Of a stretch of 64,000 bases of DNA, positions 45,344-56,600 are shown piece after piece. Under the pieces are notes generated by a model that saw nothing but the letters and a program-made list of their open reading frames with translations, did not search any database and was not told the DNA's origin. The translations under genes were made by a program, and so were the position numbers. How positions within the stretch are numbered: the first letter of the stretch is position 1; each line of letters begins with the position of its first letter. Location: assembly GCA_012934845.2 (NCBI GenBank), contig WNNJ02001167.1:62001-126000 (forward strand), read 5' to 3'. Source of the DNA: Pomphorhynchus laevis. Lineage: Eukaryota; Acanthocephala; Palaeacanthocephala; Echinorhynchida; Pomphorhynchidae.

Positions 45344-46995
45344 CTACTCATAGATATTTATCGATCTGAAAAAGACGCCGCAGTTCGTCGGATTTAAAAC
45401 ACGAAGCTTGATCCGAATGCAAATAGCTAGGCGATCCGAAGAGCGCGAAGATCTGAGTAGGGCACCGAATAACAGTTTTGGAATATGCATCTGAGCACGG
45501 GGTATAGCGAAAGAATATCGCGGAAATTCATCAACTAGACAAAACAAATTCAGGTTTAGATTGTTAGACGGAAGGGGACCTTTTAAGTCCATATTTAATC
45601 TCTCAAATACTTGAGTAGCTTTGATCATTGGACGATAATATGGCTTAAAGAATCTCGGCTTCCATAAGGAACATGTCTTACATGAATTGATTACATACTC
45701 AATATCGTTTTTGTTAAAATGAATATGGTTACTGCAAACGTAATGCAAGATCCTTGTGATTCCAGGGTTACATAAGCTTTCGTGTACAGCCTTGAGCGAT
45801 GGGTAGCTACTACTAATCGATGCTAATGTGTTCTTCGTTCTTGAAAACAAATTGGCCGCAAGATGTTTAGTTCCGCGTCGATACATAATGTCGTATTGGA
45901 AAGGAGATAAGTTAAGTCGCCAGCGAGAAATGTTCTCGTTTTTAGTCTTATTATTATGTCTTTTAGAAAACATAAATGTTACTGAACGTTGGTCAGTGAT
46001 AAACTTAAATGATCAACCTAGCAGATAATGTTTCCAGTATTTTAGTGCTTCCACAAAAGCACACGCTTCCTTTTCGATACCTGATTGATTCCGAGCTGAG
46101 AAAGGTAGTGTTTTTAAACAAAATTCTATCGGCTGGTTGAGCACCGCACCAATGATGTGGCCTGAAAAGTCTGTTTCGACAGTGGCGGTTCAGTGAGATC
46201 ATATGTAGCTAAACTAGATGATACAATCTCTTCCTTTAAATTTTGTATGAATTTTACTGACGATGACTTCAACGGAAAATCGGTGTTACATATCAGAGGT
46301 CGAATATTTTGTGAATAATTCGTGATTCATTTATAGTAACAAATAACTCCATCATTTTGGCAAGAGCTTTTCTATCTTCTGAAATGCCCATCTCAATAAG
46401 TGGGCTTCATTCGATTTTTATCCGGTGAAATTTTAGCATCTTCAATCCAAGAAATTTCAAGTAGTTGGAACGAAATCTTGATTTATCTTGTGAGATAGTC
46501 AGGTTGAAACTTTCGGCCGTGTTCATAAATTTTTGCAAGTTTGTATCATGATCTTCCAAGTTTCGTCCACAAACAATGATGTCGTCGAGATAAGCGTACT
46601 TTCCTTTCAAGTCGTTGTCACGTATTAGTTTGCACGTGATACGTTGAAATACCGGTACACCAAATGGCATACGCGTAAATTGGTATAGTTCATGTTCAGC
46701 CTCAAATGCTGTGTAAATTCGATCATGAAACGTCATGGGGACTTGATAATACGCTTGAGATAGGTCAACGTAAGAGAATACTTTGTTCATTTCGATGATC
46801 ATTTCCGTTATATTTGGTAATGGATATGCATCGAGTTGTGTATAACGATTGATGGTCGATGAATAATCGACTACCATATGAGTCTTGTTGTTTTGCCCTT
46901 TCACAACTAAGACTTGTGCGCCCCATGGAGAAACGAGGCACTCTATTATCCCTTAGTGAAGTAATCGTATGAATATTTACAGATGAGCCCAACAC
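45344..46995 (-). mobile_element. Gypsy-like LTR retrotransposon fossil
   Basis: Minus-strand remnant. Reverse transcriptase lies at ~46995-46407 with Gypsy features (LDAYPLPNI, FSYVDLSQAYYQVP, YLDDIIV). RNase H end (~45970-45850) and an integrase zinc-binding/core start (~45800-45480) follow. There is no gag, protease or LTR. It has a handful of breaks, is truncated at the integrase where the neighbouring LINE begins, and is unrelated in close detail to the Gypsy-like element at 39.8 kb. Confidence 0.8.
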
Positions 46996-47042
46996 CTAGA
47001 TGAGCCCAGCACCTAGATGAGCCCAACACCTAGATGATCCCA
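46982..47042. repeat. 17-bp tandem repeat, about 3.5 copies
   Basis: Unit GATGAGCCCAACACCTA, with GCCCAGC and GATCCCAAC variants. It abuts the 5' edge of the minus-strand Gypsy-like remnant. Confidence 0.75.
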
Positions 47043-47059
47043 ACAAAAAGCCTTTATTT

Positions 47060-47240
47060 GAATCTAAATTTTAGAATGTTAATCTAAAGGTTTCTTTAAA
47101 TGTCCCGAGAACAACCAACTGTGCTGAAGCTTGGAACATAATTTTAAAATTTCGAACCCATGTTGCACATCCGAATATTGCAGAATTTATGAGGTGTTCG
47201 GTGAAGAAGAAAAGCAAGTTTTCAATAATCAGAAGTACAG
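47060..47240 (+). mobile_element. MULE-like transposase scrap
   Basis: The plus-strand translation reads LKVSLNVPRTTNCAEAWNII, then LKFRTHVAHPNIAEFMRCSV. This resembles the segment PRTNN..EGWH......HP.I..FI of MULE/FLYWCH-associated transposases. It is in a different frame from the 60-codon ATG frame at 47189. No terminal repeats can be assigned. Low-confidence family call. Between 47241 and 48000 only a twice-repeated GAGTTGACGCT...CGCTACCCC motif (47520-47680) stands out. Confidence 0.45.
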
Positions 47241-47999
47241 GCAGTTTATTCGAGATTAACAAAAATTTAAAGAAGATAAACTTAGGATTATCGTTGGAAA
47301 TTTTGATTTTTTTGAACCTATGGCTTGCCTTGATGCACTCGATAAATCTTTCACATGTAGGTTCAAAATAAATAACTCTTAACTTTTTTGCAAATCTTTA
47401 TTTTTAAGCATTTATTTAAAAAATGATTCAAATGCACTAAATAATTTGTTATAAATAATAATTAAATAATATTTAATAATTAATAATTATTAAAAATTAA
47501 ATATTATAGTTAATTTTTGTGAGTTGACGCCTATTTCAATAAAAACTCACAATATGGCGAGTTGTCGCTACCCCCATCTACACCTTGTAACATAAATCCT
47601 GATAAATTTTCTTCTTATCTACTATAAATTTTTTGCGAGTTGACGCTTTTAAAAAAATCGAGTTGACGCTACCCCGTAGTTCAAGGATACTGAATTTAAA
47701 AATATGACTAGATTTTAGAAATTTATCTTTATCTTCTAATTTTGACAACCATACTCAGGGATTTACTACATCAGTTGATAGCCATAAAGACCAAATCTCA
47801 CAATAACAAAATACAGTATATTCACTCAATTGACTGCACTTTTTCATAATGTAGAAATATTATGATTGAGGCTATATCTAGAGGGTTTTGGCATTCTTCT
47901 TCAAACGGAAACTATGTGCACATCATATTACATTTTTATATTGTTGTCAACTTATGCTTCATAGAATTTGAATGCATAAGACTGTTTCCTGCATATGTG

Positions 48000-49870
48000 T
48001 GTAACATCACGCCTTAATATTTCGAATTAATTCTAGAGAAATCACAACTCGACCAGCGTCCTTGACCTATCGAAGCATTTTCAATTATTGACGTCTCTTC
48101 CTCCAAATCTCTAATGAGAAAACAGACTTGTCACAATTTACCTTGACGTTAAAGATCCTCCAAAAACCTCTTCATTTGTAACAAAAACTCATCAAAGTAG
48201 AAAAGTAGATTTATCTCGATTTCCTATCAACTCAATTGCGAAGACCTCACTCCTAATGAAAAACGGAGAGATAAAACTAAGTTATGAAATGATCCTTAAA
48301 CATACCGTAAATATGAAAAAGTGATATACTTTAATAAATTACATAAGCGATTAAGCCAAGATCTCGGTAATGTACTCTATACTAAAATTATAATTTTAAA
48401 GTAAAATACGGGATCTCCTCTACAATTTCGAATTGAAAAAAGAAATCCTTATGATAGAAAACGCACATAAGTATCCATAGAAATCAAAAGCAGATAGAAG
48501 TCATTCCTCATTATCGTCAATATATTTTAAAAGATTGGATTCACATTTTCGAGGATTCTTACATGTACCTTTCAAACAACAAAGTAATTTGTTTGTATAC
48601 AGTATCTACTGAACAGCTGAAGGATACATATTGTATTTTTATGTCTGCACAACTGCCTAGTTCTTAAAAACTATCTACCTTAAGAATGTTGTACAAAGGT
48701 TCAGGAAATCTAAATAATTCAAATTCTTATCGTGGTATCGCTCTAATGAACCTTTCAAACAACAAAGAAATTTGTTTGTATACAGTATCTACTGAACAGC
48801 TGAAGGATACATATTGTATTTTTATGTCTGCACAACTGCCTAGTTCTTAAAAACTATCTACCTTAAGAATGTTGTACAAAGGTTCAGGAAATCTAAATAA
48901 TTCAAATTCTTATCGTGGTATCGCTCTAAATGACCTAAGTTCTCATCTGTAATTGTAAAATGCTTGATTTCTTTTGGTGGGATTGTTCTGTCTGATGACC
49001 AATATACCTTCTACCAAACAGATCAACAGCAATGGCTTTAGCACATGCCAGACAGATAGTGTTGTCAATGATATCAGATATAGTAAGTGCTTATGGCATT
49101 TTTTGTAGACCTTCAGAAGGCATTTAGCACGGAATTTATTCCTTCTACTAGATAAGCTTAGATATATTCTTGATATGCATGGTCGCATGGTTACTATAAT
49201 ATATGCCATAGTGGATCATAACTACCTGAGATTCTCTGTAGTTTTTGCTTATCTAATGCAATCTTGTGGTGTTCTACAAGGAAGTCCTCTCAGTCCCATA
49301 TTATTTTCTTTGTTCATATCAGACTTTTCGAGATGCCTACTAGAAAGTTCACCATGGGCACTAATCACAATGTCTGCTGATGACTATTAAATCAACTATC
49401 ACCTGTTTGTGATAGTCGATTGAGTATCTATCAGTTGAATCTGGTAAAAATGTTCTTGACAGACTTTATGATTGTGTTGCAAATAAGTTAGTGGGGGATA
49501 CGGAGAAGACTGGGTTTTTTAAATATCGAATAGAAGGCCACTAACAAGGAAATATACACCGACATAAAACAACGTACACGTTGTTCCAACTTGTATAAAT
49601 ATTTGGAGATAATGTTAACATCAAGATGGAAAACATCTTGATGGTATACAAGATGGTATACCAATCATCAAAACGGCATACAAATCATATATGTAAGAGT
49701 GTAAAAGCTATGTCACTAACTCCAAATATAGCAATGTTGTCGACGCTATGCGTTAGTTCCCAATTATGTTAGAACCTGTAGTTTCATTTGCAATGCATCA
49801 TTCTGGCCTGATTTGTAGGTTATAAACTTTCGATAAATATACAGAGTCAAGTGGATATTTGTTAAGAAAG
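48000..49870 (+). mobile_element. LINE with degenerate RT, third family
   Basis: The RT signal is at 49175-49390: YAIVDHNYLRFSVVF, then GVLQGSPLSPILFSLFISDF and ALITMSADDY, corresponding to the (P)QGSPLSP and Y/FADD boxes. Upstream readings (48560-49170) contain LARNLFLLLDKLRYILDMHG, the D..KAF-type palm region, with several frame changes. It differs from LINE families 1 and 2 and is not assignable further. It contains the 184-bp tandem duplication listed separately. Confidence 0.65.
48566..48928 (+). repeat. Tandem duplication, 184-bp period
   Basis: ACCTTTCAAACAACAAAG...GGTATCGCTCTA occurs at 48566-48745 and again at 48750-48928, differing by about one base (GTAATTTG versus GAAATTTG) in the part I compared. 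The short join ATGA differs. Such identity means a recent duplication (or an assembly artefact) within an otherwise decayed LINE. Confidence 0.9.
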
Positions 49871-51300
49871 TTCTCAGTGTGTTACAATGTCACTAATCCG
49901 TAATTAATACTATCGATTGCCCAGTAGCATCAAAAATGCAATTAGCAGACATATATCAACGACTACCATTTTGATATTTCGTGTCCTTTTTTATTTTCTC
50001 TTATATAATCTATAGCAAGTCAGGCCTCGGTATATTATCCCGAAGAACCTGGTATATATATGATACCATGATAATAAATTAAATAATTAAATAATTTAAT
50101 AATTTATTAATAGATTTATTTGCCTCACATTATAAAATTATAAGTGATTACAATAAAAGAAAGAAAAAATAAAGAAAGCTAAATAAAAAGCCGAAATGTA
50201 TTCAATTTGATTGATTAACTAATTAAATTCAATATTTATATCTTATAGGGTATTTTATTTTTACTATGTAAAAATAAAATATTGACTCAGTGCATTTTCA
50301 GACGAATTGGGTTTACAGACTAATTATAACTAACTATTTAAAAATAAAATGATATTTCAACAGTCGTCGCGATCGGGTTTGGGAAATCAAAAATTGAGTA
50401 TTGATTAATTTAAAAGTTTAAAATTTAATTTAAACATTTACTGTTGATATTTAATAAATATTAACTGATACACAATTTATTAATTTATTTCGAAAAATGT
50501 ATTATTGACCAAACGTTACTAATTCAGAAAGCACCTTGGATTCGTTAATAATTTTATCGTTGATTGATTTTTATCGTTTAATTTCATAAATATCATTTAC
50601 TGTCATAAATTAACTGAACTTTACATTTAATAACGAAACGTGAATCCAGATGATTCGTCGTACATTACAAAATCAAAAAGTATTATTCGGTGTAGGAATT
50701 TCGTAAGCTAACAAGTCATTTTCGATAAGTAAAAGGAAAATACCAAATTAGTACAATTTTAGGAATAAAGTCATGCATTGCATATCTACGTATGTTAATT
50801 AAAAACAATCTGCCACTATTCATAAACACTGCTTACTTCATCCTTTTGAATTCTTTGCTTATATGGTCCATTGTAGTTTCGTCTTCAATATCCGAGTGTA
50901 CTGGACGTAGAGAAAAATATTATATATAAATTAAAAAATCCTATTTATTTACAAGTTGTTAATTGACTCATAAATCTTTAGATAACTTTTGAACTTTGAG
51001 AAATACCGCGTGGGTGTTTCTAAAATTCAATTACATATCAATTAGGCTAAATTGAGTAATCGAAATCATATAATAAGAAAATTTACAACTGTTCAAGCAA
51101 ATTACAATTGCTGAAGATGATGCCAGCTAGGCATCGAAATATTCAATTCAATAAATTTTGCGTTGGTTTTTGTCATCTTTCTTCTAATTTAAATGACATC
51201 ATATAATTTAATTTATTGCGAAATAATCAATTAAAAATTTATTTATTTATCTTCAAAGAGATTAAAAGATAAAAGATTTATCTAATTAGATTGGGTATAA
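49871..51300. other. Gene-poor interval with two weak signals
   Basis: Mostly AT-rich. On the minus strand at about 50848-50912 an acceptor-like TTTCTCTACGTCCAG precedes a short open stretch (HSDIEDETTMDHISKEFKRM, K, stop) that could be a terminal exon; I give this little weight. At 51111-51140 there is a CTGAAGA-stem-GAAA motif, listed separately. Confidence 0.35.
51111..51140 (+). other. CTGAAGA-hairpin-GAAA motif
   Basis: CTGAAGA (51111-51117) is followed, after a single T, by GATGCC-AGCTA-GGCATC (perfect 6-bp stem) and GAAA. The order and spacing are those of a hammerhead core (CUGANGA, stem II, GAAA), but stems I and III are not evident. The same theme occurs at 9444 and, on the minus strand, at 63475. 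Confidence 0.5.
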
Positions 51301-51431
51301 GTCGGAATATTGTTGAATTTGGGTTGCATTTTGCTTTCAATTGACACTATATGATAACGGAGTGCAGCTGTTGATGATTGAAAATGTAGTTAGTCTAGAC
51401 AAGACTACAATAATCGTCGATGAGCACTCGG
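51300..51431 (+). repeat. ~130 bp direct repeat, copy 1
   Basis: GGAATATTGTTGAATTTGGG ... CTACAATAATCGTCGATGAG. It matches 53501-53629 with few differences (GACACT/GAGACT, GCACTCGGG/GCGCTCGGG). Function unknown. Confidence 0.85.
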
Positions 51432-52619
51432 GAAATAAGCCTACCACCCTCTTTATTTAACGCAATAGAGAAACATCTATCTGGTTCAAGTTCCAAGTCG
51501 ATATATCATTTCAGAATGCATCCAGTCCATAACTCACAATTGACGATAGCGCGATTTTGAAGAAACGACACGTTTCGTCGAAAGATAAGTATAAAATATA
51601 TTCATATTAGTATACTATGCGCAATTTCAGTTTGAAATGAGCAGTAAACGACCAGCGAGATGACAATTCACACAAAATCGAGTTACAAATGACAATATAC
51701 ACAAAAATTCGAATTTTTGTTTGTTACTTAAAGCATGTCAGTGCTACAAAGAGCACTGACCAACTGTTCTTTAATTAATAATTATTATAGAACTAATGAG
51801 TGTTTGTAATTTAAGTAATAAATATGTTTTTATTCTAGAATAATCAATAGCTATAAATAGATTGTTATAGAAGATACATCAGTCAACAAATAAATTTCAA
51901 CTCATCATCAACTCAATAAAGCAGCGTATTTTAAATTTATTATTTAATAAATAATAAATTATTATTATTTTTATTTAATCAATCAGATGTATGTAAATAG
52001 CTGAATACATTAAGTATAAAATATGAATATACTTTGAAAATGAATTATCTTCATCGTTGGTGCATTTGCACTCCCAAAGTGAAAGTGCATCTTGGCACGT
52101 TTGCACTTAGAAGTTTGCACATCTAACTTAATTCATTTTAATTACGAATTATTACTTTATAAAGTTTCGTTAATTTCCTTGAAATAGAGGAGCAAAACTA
52201 CTACTCTATGCTATTTCAAATCAATTACAAAGCTGAAATGTACCGCATATCTCGTTTTCAACGCTATGACATACTTGGTCCTCAATTACAATAGCCAAAC
52301 AATAGTATACAATTTTTAATAGTCATGAAAGGATCAATTGCTATGAAACTATACCACATAATCTGAATTTGTGGGATCAATTGCTATATGCAACTATATC
52401 TAATCGCTATACCACATAATCTGAATTTGTGACTTTGGATTTATTAAACTTTTATTTACTTAAAGGTTTATTTAAAAAAATGTGTGATTTATAAATAAAA
52501 TTTATAAATATATAATCCATAAGGTATTATATTAAAAGTTTATTGGTCAGGTTACGCGTTAACCTGGCCAATATACACGGAGTCTAAACATAAACTAGAA
52601 AATATATTAAAGGATAATA

Positions 52620-52985
52620 AATATTAAACTTTGTATTAGAATAAGATACACCAAATAATCAAATTTTATCAGAATAAATACGTCATTGGCACGTATTTGG
52701 CCCTGCTCCTATGTTGGGTCGAGGATTAAGGGCCGAAGACTTATCGCATAGCATTTCATCATGATGTCCTCTATTCCTTATTTGAATACAAGGTATGTTC
52801 TTTATTAGTCAACTCAAAACAATTGACTTTTATTTTAAATTTCAATTTTAAATTTTAAATTGATATGAATATAAATCTTATATAATTATAATATAATATA
52901 ATCATTTATTATTTATCTTTATTTTTAATTTATTTATAGTATAATATAAAGTCTCAGTTGTCTGATCTGATTAGAGTAGAAATAT
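52620..52985 (-). repeat. TIR-family copy with covarying core, reverse orientation
   Basis: Read on the minus strand it has the outer terminus (inverse of CAGTTGTCTGATCTGATT, ~52970), the body, and a core with GGCCCT (52734-52729) and AGGGCC (52704-52699), then AAATACG...CGTATTT. Relative to other copies, one base pair in each stem is changed on both sides. Sequence from 51432 to 52619 and from 52986 to 53500 is AT-rich without a recognised gene. A small doubled segment (ATACCACATAATCTGAATTTGTG) sits at about 52353-52431. Confidence 0.7.
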
Positions 52986-53500
52986 ATCCAAAATTCATCT
53001 AATCAAACTGGAAACTTTGTTTCCGGTTTTGATATTCAATATTAAATCTTTGAATATTATAATACATATAAAATCGAAATTTGATTACATTTTTTTATAA
53101 ATTCTTGTCTTATAAATTCCAAACGGAATTTATAAGACATATAAAACAATGATAAAAAGACAGGCAGAATATATGAAGTAAAAACAAATTACTATATTTT
53201 CAGATTTATCATTTTAATAATAATTGTATTAAATCTTATTTAATTATTTATTATTTACCTTTATTTTTGATTTAATAAATTTTATCGTTATATAAATATA
53301 AATTCTTTAAAATCTTATATAATTATTTATTATTTATAATTATTTTTGATAAATAATAGTCCAAGTATAAAATACTTGGACTATTAAAAAATAATATCTA
53401 AATTAAATAAGAATCATTAATTAATTTATTAATTTAAAATAAATTAATAAAAACTATCTTAATAAGAACTATTAATAAGGCCACAATCTAATTTATAAAT

Positions 53501-53629
53501 GGAATATTGTTGAATTTGGGTTGCATTTTGCTTTCAATTGAGACTATATGATAACGGAGTGCAGCGTTGATAATTGAAAATGCAGTTAGTCTAGACAAGA
53601 CTACAATAATCGTCGATGAGCGCTCGGGA
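53501..53629 (+). repeat. ~130 bp direct repeat, copy 2
   Basis: Second copy of the 51300 repeat. It lies 65 bp beyond the TRMT13 stop codon, downstream of the gene. A copy this close to an apparently shortened C-terminus may mark the insertion that separated the gene from its usual last exon. Confidence 0.85.
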
Positions 53630-53693
53630 TAAGAGAGTGCTCAATAAATAAGAGATTTATCATCTCTAATTTATTAATAAGAGATGTTAAGAA

Positions 53694-56600
53694 CTATTTA
53701 GAACTATTAATAAGAACAAAAACTAAATTACAATGATCACAATTAAACGATTTCCTACCATTTATAAAAGTAGCTCTCCAACTTGAAAGATAACATAGTA
53801 GTTGAAAATCTCCTTGATCCAAATTGTGTTTTTGGAAAAACGATTTACCTGTAAATTGTTCGAGTGACACACACTTTTGATAGCAACAGAACGCTAGAAC
53901 AAGACCGCCAACAAACACTGTGTCCTTTGACCCGGGTTCCTGCAAAACCTTTTGTATCAGTAGATCAGAGGCCGTACCACAAAGATGTTTACCCACAGCA
54001 ATAACAAACGGTGCTTCATCATTAAATTCAATATGTGTAACAAGATCCTTAAAATCAAAATTACTCAAGTCTTTCCTGATGCGTTGAACTGATTTACAAT
54101 TTGCTAATTTCAGAAGATTATCTTGCTTACACTTAAAAGATTGTCGATCTATTAGAATAAACTCGGAGTTTGGAAATAATTCCGAAATCGAACGAGATAA
54201 ACCTGCCTTTCTTCCAGCGCCAACTTCAACAAAACAGTATCTGGTAATGTTTCGGTTATAAAATCTTGAATAAATAATGTCGGCCAAAGCTTGGCATTGT
54301 TTAGTGCTTTTTTCATTGTCGCTTAATGAAATAGAGTTTTCGAAAACCGTTTGTAACTTCTCCGGTAAAACTGAATAATTTTCAAGAAGCTTCAAAACCT
54401 TTATCCATCTCTGATAATGTACGGTCTTGTCATCCATTTGAAGAAGTGGTACACGTGCTACTGTAACTGGACGAGAATGTTCATTACGAGCTGTACAGAC
54501 ATGAAGGTGCTTCTCTAGCTTATCTTCACGAACTTTATGATTAGGATCTAATGGACATTGAACACGATTGTGCTTAAGGAAAATTTAGAAAATTATTCGT
54601 TATTTATAAGTTAATGCTTTATTAGACACATCACATATTACGTAAGTGTGCGATCATCTTAATTTCAATTTAATCAGGAAAGATACTTGAAAATTAAGTT
54701 TTGTTTACAAAACTACATTTATTAATTTATTGAATGCAATTTTAAAGGTATTTTTATCGTAAATAAATGCTATTAATATATGAATAAATATTTTATTAAA
54801 TTTGTTAAATTTGACCACAACAACAAAAAATAAAATCTAAATTATGTGTCGAGGAGCTGAGTACGGAGGCGGCATTTTAATATAATAAAGGAGGGAGCGC
54901 GGCGGACGAGGAGTCGGAGCATATTTCAGGCGAGTAAGGCGGCGACGAGAAAGAATCGGAGACCGTAGTTGTTTGAGTAATTGGGAACGTGGAGTAAGAG
55001 GGTATGACGGGCACGCAGTGGTAGAGAGGAGGGCGAGTGTCGTCTAAGAAATGGAGGTTGATGAACGATAGGGAGCCGACAGCGATGAGACGAAAAGTTA
55101 CGAGAAGAAGGCGGAGTTGTATGAGGATGTGAATGGTGGGTCAAACGAGTCGGGAAATATATGTTGATGTGTGGTCGAAGCGACAGAAACGTAAGAGCAC
55201 TCGAACGGCGGAGTTGTGATACTTTGTAGGGGTAGGATGATGGATTTTGGGGAATTGGTGAAAAGAGTAATCGATTTTAGGGAACAGAAACGATGAAAGA
55301 AGATACATTCAAGAACGGAAGTCGATAAGAGGGCTGATACGGCGGATGTCATGGATAATTAAGTTAGACGAGCGAACCTTGTCGTAGACGAAGGGTTTAA
55401 GGAAAATATGATCATCGAAATGGAATCCTAAGAAAGTGAGATTGTGGACTATAGAGATGATTGACACTATATAGAGCCTTGTCACGAGAAACGAGTAGGT
55501 TGTTGTAAATGTTCATGCAGGTGATTAGGGTAGAGTGATTTTAGCAGAAAGTGGATTGGAAAGAAGGGTTTAGATTGGATGAAGAGAGATAAACGTTGAT
55601 CTGTATTAAGATGAGGTGTTCTAAGAGCTTAGAAAGAGTAGAGAGGAGTGAAATGGGCGATAGCCAGAAGAAAGTGAGGGGTCGAGCGATTGTTTCTTAA
55701 GGTTGGGACGAAAGATGTTTGATTTATATTGTGAAGGGAAGATACGACTGCGGGTAGACGAGTTAAACAAGGTTGTTAGAGAAGGTGATACCGATGAGCA
55801 TATGGATTTAAGTATGGGGGTAGGCAGGGGATCGGCAGGTGAGGTTTTATTGACAATGACATGAGCACAGATAAGAATTCGACAGGAGAGACGATGAGAA
55901 GATGAAAGAATTCCGGGAGGATGATGCGAGGCGATTAACAGTGAGATGGAATGGAAGCGGGGTTGTGAGAGAGGAACGTGGATACTTGGGTCTAAAGTAA
56001 TGACGAATAATCATGGGGATTTATGTTACAAGACGAATAGAAGCGAGAACCGATTGAGTTTAAAGTATGACAGAGATACTCATAGTTGAATGAAGTATTA
56101 ATTTGATGCTGCCAGAAGGAGTTCCATTTTGTACTTAGAAAGTGAAGATGAGACCGGTGAAGAGCAAGATAAGAATCACGGAGAGACGGATTGAGCGAGC
56201 GGATATCACGTCTGAGAGAGCGGTGATAAACTCGAAAGCATGACGGAGTCGACGCTTTGAGAGTAGGCATTGGATGTCAAACCACGGGGCACGGTGCAAG
56301 CGACGGTGAGGGTTAGGCTTGAAGGGCAAGAGAAGATCGAGAGTGGATGTAAGTTCAGGGTCGGCTTACTAATTTAAACAACTTTAAAATAAAGATAAAT
56401 AATAAATAATTAGAGAAGATTTTATACGATTTATATTTATTTCAAGTCAATATTTAAAATTAAAATTTAAAATAAAAGTCGGTTTTTATGTATTGACTAA
56501 TAAATCAAGTTAAATCAAGTCAATTTTTATGAATTGACTAATAAATTGTTGTAGGTGCGTGTGATTGCACTAATTTCGGTGTTCGACATTAAGAGCTAAT

